The notes under the pieces were generated by a model that saw only the letters and a list, made by a program, of their open reading frames with translations, did not search any database and was not told the DNA's origin. Below, in pieces: positions 27,226 to 34,422 of a stretch of DNA of 64,000 nt. Position 1 is the stretch's first letter. Each line of letters starts with the position of its first letter. Made by a program: the position numbers and the translations under genes. Source of the DNA: an uncultured Bacilli bacterium (GTDB lineage: Bacteria > Bacillota_I > Bacilli_A > RF39 > UBA660); the NCBI GenBank assembly GCA_910584305.1, contig CAJTZW010000005.1:44845-108844 (forward strand), given 5' to 3'.

Positions 27226-28359
27226 CTATTTTTCCATCATTTCTATCCATTTTTCTTTTACCACATTCGCGTCATACTCTTTTACTTTTTTACTAGCATT
27301 CTTTCCCATAATAAATCTTCTATTATAGTTTGATATAAGTTCACAAATTCGTTTTGCCATTTGCTCTTTGTCTCTATTTTTTACTAAATATCCATCCCAG
27401 TTGTCAGTAATAATCTCACAGGCTCCTTGTGCACTTGTGAATGATACAGCTGGTATACCGAAAGAATACGCTTCCAAAAGAACTATACCAAAGGATTCTG
27501 TATAAGAACTCATAACATAAATAGAGGATTTTCTTAATACCTCATTTATATAGTCTCTATTTTGGTATCCATGTAATATAATACTTTTTTCTAAACCATA
27601 TCCCTCTATCTTACGTTCTAATTTTTCTCTTTCTACACCATCTCCAATGATATTTAGGGTCCAATCTGGATATTTACTATGTACAATATTATATACTTCA
27701 ATTAAATCTTCATATCCTTTTTCCTTAGATAATCTACCTACACTTACAATATTTTTGTTTTTGAGGGGAGATTTTTTTTCAGGAAAATAATCAATACTAT
27801 TTGGAATATATACACATTTACAATTTGTATTTTTTAGTTTTTCTGTGTAGAATTCCGTCAACTCTTTTGAAACCAAAACAAAATAGTCTAAACCTTGAGC
27901 AGATGTAACTAATCTTCTTATATATTTTTTGTTTCCATTATGGTGATTATGCTCCCATCCTATTTTAAGAGATGTATTACTCCCATATTTTGAAAGCCAT
28001 TTGTTGTGAATATCTCTTGTAGAAATAATAATATCACTATCACATGATTTAATATATTCAATCATTCTTTCCTTTTTTTGTTTCAAAATCTTATATGCCT
28101 TTTTACCTTCTTGTAAAGTACTCATAATTTTTAATTTTTTTAATGCACTATAAAATTCATTTCGATTGGGCTTCATATCATCAATCAAATATTTTACTTG
28201 TATCTTATCATCTAACGCAAATGGTGGTTCATCATACAGTTTATATGTAGAGACAATGGTTACTTCGTATGTACTTATAAGGGAATTTGCTAACATAGAG
28301 ATTGCCCTTTCGATTCCACCATATCCTAGGTGAAGTGCTAAAATTGTTATCTTTTTCAT
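27226..28359 (-). CDS. GT4-family glycosyltransferase
   Basis: A retaining GT-B enzyme of 377 residues. The N-terminal domain starts KKITILALHLGYGGIERAIS. The C-terminal donor domain has KNIVSVGRLSKEKGYEDLIE, then SYTESFGIVLLEAYSFGIP, the E(x7)E motif of GT4. The ATG at 28359 is used because the upstream GTG belongs to its ribosome site AGAGGTG. It is the first gene of a four-gene polysaccharide unit ending with GtrA. The sugar cannot be deduced. Confidence 0.85.
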   Translation of the reverse strand: MKKITILALHLGYGGIERAISMLANSLISTYEVTIVSTYKLYDEPPFALDDKIQVKYLIDDMKPNRNEFYSALKKLKIMSTLQEGKKAYKILKQKKERMIEYIKSCDSDIIISTRDIHNKWLSKYGSNTSLKIGWEHNHHNGNKKYIRRLVTSAQGLDYFVLVSKELTEFYTEKLKNTNCKCVYIPNSIDYFPEKKSPLKNKNIVSVGRLSKEKGYEDLIEVYNIVHSKYPDWTLNIIGDGVEREKLERKIEGYGLEKSIILHGYQNRDYINEVLRKSSIYVMSSYTESFGIVLLEAYSFGIPAVSFTSAQGACEIITDNWDGYLVKNRDKEQMAKRICELISNYNRRFIMGKNASKKVKEYDANVVKEKWIEMMEK

Positions 28360-28430
28360 ACTTTTCACCTCTATATTAATTATACTTTATATTTGTTTTA
28401 GAGTAAAGAAAAGCCGTAGGGTTTCAAAAA

Positions 28431-28451
28431 AAAGGTGAGATTATCACCTTT
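28431..28451 (-). terminator. Terminator of the 28466-30052 gene
   Basis: AAAGGTGA-TAATC-TCACCTTT followed by a run of T on the minus strand. Confidence 0.85.
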
Positions 28452-28465
28452 CCTACATTAGATTT

Positions 28466-30052
28466 TTACTCATTGATTTTGTTAATTTGTGTTAAAAGTT
28501 CCTCTTTACTATAGGAAATATTTAGAGTGTCTCCTTCTTTTACAAATGGAAGAATATGTTGTGCAACTTTGATATCTACTTTATATCTTTGCTTTTCCTT
28601 ATCTTCTATAAAATAGATGGTATTCCCCTCAATCACTACACTTTGGATAGTTTCTATAGTAATTTCTTTATTTTTTAAGTCTGCATCATTATACTCTATT
28701 TTTTCATTATTAAGATAGTTCTTTGCTGCTACTTCGATTCCGCTACTGGCATCGCTTACCACAACCTTTTGATAATCCTGCACATCTACAAATGCATACA
28801 TTTTTACTAAATCGGCATTATCCTTAAGTGAAATGACATACGTTGGCTTATTATTTAAATTAATAAGGAGTGGAAAAGTAGCTGTATAATTCATTTGTTG
28901 CACTTGACCTTCTGCACTTGCCATTGCACTATATTCTTCTGCACCTGGAACAGAATAAAACTTAGTTTCTTTCGTTCTCATATTGGTTAAAATAAACCCT
29001 AAATTAGATTCATCACTTGCTACAGATGTAATTCCAGTATATAAGTATATATCATCTTTCATTGCAATATAATTATATCCATCGGTTGTCATGGTTACAT
29101 TTTTTTGTCCAAAGATGGAGTTCCAAAAACCGTTTTTATAACTACCCCAATCATCAGTTTGTTCAATAATTAATTCAGCACTATATACATGATCTACCCA
29201 TGTTGGGACATCTTTTATACTATAATATTTTGAGCCTCCTGTAATTGCATTTAAAATAATAATTCCTTCTACTTCTTCTCTAATTTGAACACCACTATAT
29301 TTCAGTGTTGGTACAACCCAATATGGATTTCCATCATTATCTATCTCAAAGGACTTAGATCCAAAAATCTTTGTCGGATATGAAAAACGAAGTTTCCTAT
29401 CTAAATCTTCATTCAAAATAGCTGATGGCATATATTTCATTCCTTGTTCCAATTTCACAAGTTCTGCTGCTCCCGTTACAGAGTTAACTTTTATATATCC
29501 TTTAACTCCCTCCTTATGATTAGATAGATATTTAAAGAATCCGTTGTATTCCAATGGTGTTACACGAACAATCTCATCATTGAAGTTAATTTGAGTATAT
29601 AAATCTGAAACATAAAATTGGGATACCAATTCTGACATTTGCCCCATAACACGATCTCCGACTTTTCTACTAGAATCCTTATCTAGTAATGGCAAAGAAT
29701 TAAAGTCCACCTGTTCAACATCCTCTGTAAAATTTCCACCTTCATTAATTGTAATACGGTTTGCATAGGATTTAGATTGAAATAGTGGGCACATAATGAT
29801 ATTTACAACAAATATCCCTAAGAATACAATTCCTATTCCAACAATGTAAAATGATAATAGATTTTCATTATATTTTGTTTTTCGCCTTAGAATTATATTG
29901 CTAAAAATACTACAGAGCGTCCATATAGTATATATACTGACTAGGTATATCCAAAATCCTATACTTTGTATATTAATGGCAGGCAAGAAAAAGTAATATA
30001 CAATCATTGCATATAAAATGGTAATGATTGCACTAATGATTTTATATTTCAT
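28466..30052 (-). CDS. Membrane-anchored extracytoplasmic protein of unknown function
   Basis: A 528-residue protein with three N-terminal membrane helices (about 4-25, 30-52, 68-90) and a large domain outside. The outer part has repeated phrases such as GYIKVNSVTGAAELVKL and EGIIILNAITGGSKYY, followed by VPTWVDHVYSAELIIEQ, and SLKDNADLVKMYAFVDVQ. Similar proteins are common across Clostridia and Bacilli with no assigned role; the NxxTG repeats recall PepSY-like folds. It is flanked by its own terminator and a nucleotidyltransferase gene. A link with cell-envelope metabolism is inference from context. Confidence 0.6.
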   Translation of the reverse strand: MKYKIISAIITILYAMIVYYFFLPAINIQSIGFWIYLVSIYTIWTLCSIFSNIILRRKTKYNENLLSFYIVGIGIVFLGIFVVNIIMCPLFQSKSYANRITINEGGNFTEDVEQVDFNSLPLLDKDSSRKVGDRVMGQMSELVSQFYVSDLYTQINFNDEIVRVTPLEYNGFFKYLSNHKEGVKGYIKVNSVTGAAELVKLEQGMKYMPSAILNEDLDRKLRFSYPTKIFGSKSFEIDNDGNPYWVVPTLKYSGVQIREEVEGIIILNAITGGSKYYSIKDVPTWVDHVYSAELIIEQTDDWGSYKNGFWNSIFGQKNVTMTTDGYNYIAMKDDIYLYTGITSVASDESNLGFILTNMRTKETKFYSVPGAEEYSAMASAEGQVQQMNYTATFPLLINLNNKPTYVISLKDNADLVKMYAFVDVQDYQKVVVSDASSGIEVAAKNYLNNEKIEYNDADLKNKEITIETIQSVVIEGNTIYFIEDKEKQRYKVDIKVAQHILPFVKEGDTLNISYSKEELLTQINKINE

Positions 30053-30099
30053 AAATATTTCTCCAATCTAATATATAATTTACTATATATGAAAAAGAT

Positions 30100-31023
30100 T
30101 TATGGTCTTTTAAAGTCTTCCCATAAATTTTTTTTGTATCTTCCTTCAGTAATTTCTTTTGCTACCATTTCAATTACTTTAGGTGTATCTTCCTTGTAGG
30201 TGACTCCTTGCCACTTTGCCTTTGTTGGAATCATCTTTACTATAATTGCTTTTTCTCCTATTAGCTTTGCAACCAAATCTGGAATTAAGTATTCACATGT
30301 TGTAATTTTATTTGAGTTTTCTTCTAGAAATGGAATAAAATTATCTTCTATATGTTTAAAAATACTTGGTGAAAAGCCAAACATATTTAATGATACAGGG
30401 CAAGTACTTTCAATTGTAAAGCTTGCCTCTCCACTTAACGGGGAAGCAATGATCACACCATCTTTTTTCTCAATATTACTTTCAACCAATCTATTTAATA
30501 TTCCATTGGTATTATCCAATACAGCTCTTTTTACGCTTCCATTCTCTGTTAAGGTGTTCTCTACTTCATAGCCTATTACAGCATATTGATTTTCTTCCTG
30601 TAGTTCTTGTAAGAAATTGGCTACATCTAAAAAGGCCTCTCTACCATAAAAATCATCCGCATTTATAATTGCAAAGTTTTCATGAATTGTATCTTTAGCA
30701 GCTAGTATGGCATGTGCAGTTCCCCATGGTTTTGTTCTACCTTCTGGCACTTTATAACCCGATGGAAGATCTTCTATGTCTTGGAAACAATATTCTACTT
30801 GGATATATGGTTCCACCCTACTTCCAATTGTTTCTTTAAAAATTTCATAATTCTCCTCTTTAATAATAAATACAACTTTGGTAAATCCTGCGAGTATAGC
30901 ATCATATACAGAGTAATCTATCATAAACTCCTCTGATGGTCCTACAGGTTCTATTTGTTTAAGTCCACCAAAACGACTTCCCATTCCAGCGGCCATAATT
31001 AATAATGTCATATCTTGTTTCAT
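30100..31023 (-). CDS. Sugar-phosphate nucleotidyltransferase
   Basis: A 307-residue enzyme that activates a sugar phosphate with an NTP. The N-terminal signature is LLIMAAGMGSRFGGLKQIEP (GxGxRxxxxxK), and INADDFYG (about 122) supplies the metal-binding Asp. PSGYKVPEGRTKPWGTAHAI contains the nucleotide/sugar loop KPWGTAHA. It resembles the NTP_transferase family near GalU and RmlA but is not a close match to either, and it lacks the LEAP-like RmlA tail. Context suggests a donor for wall glycan synthesis. Confidence 0.8.
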   Translation of the reverse strand: MKQDMTLLIMAAGMGSRFGGLKQIEPVGPSEEFMIDYSVYDAILAGFTKVVFIIKEENYEIFKETIGSRVEPYIQVEYCFQDIEDLPSGYKVPEGRTKPWGTAHAILAAKDTIHENFAIINADDFYGREAFLDVANFLQELQEENQYAVIGYEVENTLTENGSVKRAVLDNTNGILNRLVESNIEKKDGVIIASPLSGEASFTIESTCPVSLNMFGFSPSIFKHIEDNFIPFLEENSNKITTCEYLIPDLVAKLIGEKAIIVKMIPTKAKWQGVTYKEDTPKVIEMVAKEITEGRYKKNLWEDFKRP

Positions 31024-31213
31024 ATAATTCCTACTTTCTTATAGGAAAAGTATAACATAATTTATAGGGGAATGCAAATGGGATTGTAACAAATACAGGG
31101 CTTGAGATAATCACGATTTTGTGGTAATATCAAGACATAGTAAAAGAAGGAATTAATCACAATTTCTTCTTTTTGGTTTAACAACACCAACTTATAAACA
31201 TGTAATTTATGCG

Positions 31214-31620
31214 TTACTTTATTTTCTTAATTGGGTTTCTTATCACTATTTTTAATTTACTAATATCACACTTTCTTGAATCATATATTTCGTGGTGTAA
31301 TTTTGTATTAGTTATATCTAATTCATATCCATTCTCTTTTACAAAATCGTGCATTAACTTAACAGTTGTTGGCTCATCAATTATAACTGCCAATTTGCAT
31401 ACATTGAACACAAGCACCCTCATCATAAGTAAAAAATTCAACTCTTGAAAAATCTTGTTTTCTTTTTAGTTGCTTCGCTGGTAGATAGCCCAGTCAAAAT
31501 CTCTCCTTATTACAAAGTCTGATAATCTAATAATAAATATGAAGTGCATAACATTTTTATTATTATAATCAATACTGTCTTTTAATTCATCTTGCCAACA
31601 ATTACCATTTATCTATGAGG
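31214..31620 (-). pseudogene. Degraded GyrI-like domain gene
   Basis: Several frames together spell a GyrI-like small-molecule-binding protein: VMHFIFIIRLSDFV then RRDFDWAIY, then FFTYDEGACVQCMQIGSY, then EPTTVKLMHDFVKENGYELD, ending CDISKLKIVIRNPIKKI. At least two frameshifts and stops (around 31395 and 31480) prevent a complete product. The N-terminal part is also eroded. Intact relatives bind drugs or sense small molecules. No ribosome site. Confidence 0.65.
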
Positions 31621-31649
31621 TAATTATATCATATTACTCTATCATTATT

Positions 31650-31958
31650 TTACTCAATAATTTCCGTTAATTCATTATCATATTCACTATAATAATTTGA
31701 TAACAAATTAAATTCAATAGAATCTATATCATCATTATGTTTCCAAACCTGCAACGAATATTTATCATCGTTAAAATATATTTTCAAAAATTCATTATCA
31801 TTACATACATATTTAAAATCATATTTTTGCGATTTAAACCAATCAACCCAATTTGTTAATTGCAATACTTTTTCTTGATTTTGTTCATTTTCAATAATAA
31901 ATTCGATTTTTTCATATAATTTTTCTATACTTTGTGGATATAACTGTTCTTTATTCAT
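31650..31958 (-). CDS. Hypothetical protein at the end of the Panacea module
   Basis: A 102-residue acidic protein, starting MNKEQLYPQSIEKLYEKIEF, with GGGAGG before the ATG at 31958. It is Trp- and Tyr-rich (VLQLTNWVDWFKSQKYDFKY) and contains no known motif. It overlaps the end of the 182-residue gene by eight bases and would be the third gene of the Panacea operon. Its small size and acidity would fit an immunity or accessory protein, but this is a guess. Confidence 0.55.
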   Translation of the reverse strand: MNKEQLYPQSIEKLYEKIEFIIENEQNQEKVLQLTNWVDWFKSQKYDFKYVCNDNEFLKIYFNDDKYSLQVWKHNDDIDSIEFNLLSNYYSEYDNELTEIIE

Positions 31959-32499
31959 TGTCAATTCCTCCCTTATTATTATTATTATTATTTGTTATTG
32001 GGCAAAAATCATACAACGCATAATTTTCTTGATTATAGTTCTTATTAGGATATATTAAATGGTGATAATCTATAAATAATACTGAAAATACATTTGATTT
32101 TCTAACTCCAAATAATCTAACACCACCACTAATACCTAACTGCCAAACATAATATTCATTAATATTATTTTCTATAAATAATTCAAAATCTCTATCACTA
32201 TAATTATCTCCTTTATAAGATTTATATAATTCTCTAATAACATCAATTACTAAAAAATATTCTTTCGTATTTATTGAGATAGAATGAGAATGTTTATTTG
32301 TTGCTCTGGTGATATTTTCAAATGAATATTGGGTTAAGGCTGGAATATCTATTTCAAACAATCGCTTAAATAATTTAAAAAAATGTTTATTATCCTTTAA
32401 CTTATTTGTAAAATTTCCTGATTTAACACATCTAAAACAAAATGGAAATAATGAGAAATCAATACTTATATTGTTACTATCTGTACTAAATTTGTTCAT
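31951..32499 (-). CDS. Unrecognised partner of the Panacea antitoxin (candidate toxin)
   Basis: A 182-residue protein with no family I recognise. It contains SLFPFCFRCVKSGNFTNKL near the start, TNKHSHSISINTKEYFL near residue 66, and a conserved-looking core YVWQLGISGGVRLFGVRKSN then FIDYHHLIYPNKNYNQ. The His pairs could be catalytic. The C-terminus has a run of Asn encoded by an AAT-type triplet repeat. Its start lies 14 bases inside the Panacea gene, the coupling seen in toxin-antitoxin pairs. Panacea domains are known to neutralise many unrelated toxins, which is why a toxin role is proposed. Confidence 0.55.
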   Translation of the reverse strand: MNKFSTDSNNISIDFSLFPFCFRCVKSGNFTNKLKDNKHFFKLFKRLFEIDIPALTQYSFENITRATNKHSHSISINTKEYFLVIDVIRELYKSYKGDNYSDRDFELFIENNINEYYVWQLGISGGVRLFGVRKSNVFSVLFIDYHHLIYPNKNYNQENYALYDFCPITNNNNNNKGGIDNE

Positions 32500-32965
32500 T
32501 AAATAGTATTTTTGTAAATGTCAAAAAGATATCAACATCAGATAATAAATTATTAGAGGCTTCTATTGGCGCTAAACCTTTTCGAGCATTCATCCAAGGT
32601 GCTTGATTATGAGAAATGTTTTCTAGTTCATCAGCACTATAATTACCATAAATTTCCATTGTTTTATTTAGTGCATTCATAATTTCTTGATTGAAAGAAA
32701 TGGTTTCAATATTTTCAAGAGATAATAAATTTATACCATTATTTTTATACAATGAATAAATTTTTGGATCAACTGGTCCATGAACCCATGCTTCAAATTT
32801 ATTTTCAAATAATGACTGACTTAAATTGTTGGAATTATCATTATTTTGTGCTAAATAAATTCCATAACTAAAATATAATAATTTTTGCAATTTTTTGTGA
32901 GTCATTGGTTCAGTATGTAAAAACCACTTTGCAACTTCATAAACATCATTTACTGCATTTTTCAT
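32486..32965 (-). CDS. Panacea-domain (DUF4065, SocA-like) antitoxin
   Basis: A 159-residue protein with the Panacea fold. The signature is VYEVAKWFLHTEPMTHKKLQ then KLLYFSYGIYLAQ (about 8-40), and FEAWVHGPVDPKIYSLY (about 70-86). This domain was shown by others to act as a broadly adaptable antitoxin (PanAT systems), and SocA of Caulobacter belongs to it. A strong GGAGG site precedes the ATG at 32965. The downstream 182-residue gene overlaps it by 14 bases and is the expected toxin. Confidence 0.85.
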   Translation of the reverse strand: MKNAVNDVYEVAKWFLHTEPMTHKKLQKLLYFSYGIYLAQNNDNSNNLSQSLFENKFEAWVHGPVDPKIYSLYKNNGINLLSLENIETISFNQEIMNALNKTMEIYGNYSADELENISHNQAPWMNARKGLAPIEASNNLLSDVDIFLTFTKILFNEQI

Positions 32966-33206
32966 ATATATACACCTCCTATTATCATACTTATTATATC
33001 ATATTCAAAAAGAGAAAAAAAGATATATATAAGTAATTAAGTGTAAAGCTTATTATACCATATATTTTCAATAATTAAACATTTTTTATTTTAAATCATC
33101 ATTAGAATAATATCTAAATATTCTCATGGTTAATCTTCTTTGCATTTGTGTTTACTATATGCTTAATATCTTTTTTATCAAATTTATTATTCATTTATTT
33201 AAATAC

Positions 33207-33230
33207 AAAAAAAGTTAATCCAAATTAACC
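33207..33230 (-). terminator. Terminator after the decayed tRNA
   Basis: GTTAAT-TTGG-ATTAAC followed by seven T on the minus strand. It lies 40 bases downstream of the tRNA-Arg remnant and probably once served it. Confidence 0.7.
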
Positions 33231-33268
33231 CTTGCTATATAAAGTCGATTAACCCAACTAATTCCCTA

Positions 33269-33340
33269 TGGTGTCCACGATAGGACTCGACCTACCACCT
33301 AAAGTTTAGGAAACTTTTGCTCTACACCAATAAGCTATAA
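33269..33340 (-). pseudogene. Decayed tRNA-Arg(CCT)
   Basis: Read on the minus strand, a D-arm (GCTT/GAGC), an anticodon arm (AAAGT-TTCCTAA-ACTTT, anticodon CCT), a T-arm with six-base loop, and a 3' end GTGGACACCA are all recognisable. The 5' acceptor strand needed to pair with CGTGGAC is absent; the DNA there is AT-rich and unrelated. The T-loop has lost one base. It is therefore a non-functional remnant, possibly the truncated copy left at one end of an old tRNA-targeted integration. Confidence 0.65.
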
Positions 33341-33431
33341 TATAAATTTATCACTCAATAAATAAAAAAAGCACATTTAAAACTTAAGATTACATCTATA
33401 TATATTGGGTAGCAAAAAAAAATAGATTACT

Positions 33432-34379
33432 CTATTTTTCTATATCTTTTTCTGTTTCTTTTACTATATAAATTGGACGTTTTTTTGTTTCTAAATATGT
33501 TTTAGCTAAATATTGTCCTATAATTCCCATGCATAATAATTGTATACCACTTACAAACAGCAATATACACACCATACTTGGCCATCCACCAACAGGATCT
33601 CCAAGAATAAGTGTCTTCACAATAATTACTATGATTGCTATAAAAGCAATTAAACACATTAATACTCCTATCACCGCTGCAATGGAAAGAGGAAGAGTCG
33701 TAAAGGCAACAATACCTTCTATTGCATATTTAAATAATTTCCAAAAAGACCACTTTGATTCTCCTGCTACTCTTTCTACATTCTCATATTCCAACCATTT
33801 TGTTTCAAATCCAACAAAACTGAATAATCCTTTTGAATAGCGGTTATATTCTTTTAAAGAGATAATCGAATCTACAACCTGCTTCGTCATTAATCGGTAA
33901 TCTCTTGCACCGTCTACCATTTCAACTTTAGACATTTTATTTATTATTTTATAAAAACATCTTGCAAAAAAGCTTCGGATTGGTGGTTCTCCTTTTCTAG
34001 ATACTCTTCTTGTCCCTACAGAGTCATATCCTTCTTCTTTAATAAGCCGAAACATTTCTGGCAACATTGATGGTGGGTCTTGTAAGTCTGCATCCATTAA
34101 TGTTATATAATCCCCTGTTACATTTTCAAGTCCTGCATACATAGCAGCCTCTTTTCCAAAGTTTCTGGAGAATGAAATGAATCGTACTCGATTGTCTTTT
34201 TTCGCTAAGTCTTTTATTACTTCTAAAGTTTTATCTTTTGATCCATCATTTACAAACATAAATTCAAAATCTATTTCTTTCATCTCACTTGCAACTGTTG
34301 TAATTTCCTTATAAAAATATGGAAGTGAAGCCTCTTCATTATAACAAGATACAATCACGCTAATTTTGTCCTTTTTCAT
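33432..34379 (-). CDS. GtrB-like polyprenyl-phosphate glycosyltransferase
   Basis: A 315-residue GT2 enzyme of the DPMS/GtrB/YfdH group. The catalytic domain begins ISVIVSCYNEEASLPYFYKE, has DADLQDPPSMLP (DxD-type, about 95-106), and SRNFGKEAAMYAGLE. Two C-terminal helices (about 230-260 and 268-300) hold it in the membrane. It transfers a sugar, often glucose or GlcNAc, to undecaprenyl phosphate for side-chain modification of wall glycans, with GtrA-like proteins as partner flippases. ATG with GGTGTAATT upstream. Confidence 0.88.
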   Translation of the reverse strand: MKKDKISVIVSCYNEEASLPYFYKEITTVASEMKEIDFEFMFVNDGSKDKTLEVIKDLAKKDNRVRFISFSRNFGKEAAMYAGLENVTGDYITLMDADLQDPPSMLPEMFRLIKEEGYDSVGTRRVSRKGEPPIRSFFARCFYKIINKMSKVEMVDGARDYRLMTKQVVDSIISLKEYNRYSKGLFSFVGFETKWLEYENVERVAGESKWSFWKLFKYAIEGIVAFTTLPLSIAAVIGVLMCLIAFIAIIVIIVKTLILGDPVGGWPSMVCILLFVSGIQLLCMGIIGQYLAKTYLETKKRPIYIVKETEKDIEK

Positions 34380-34422
34380 AATTACACCTACATTTATTTA
34401 CATTTTCAATTCGATAAAATGT

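Noticed and set aside
31975..31995. AAT/ATT triplet run as a phase-variation tract
   Set aside because: Changes of triplets keep the frame and only alter an Asn run near the C-terminus.
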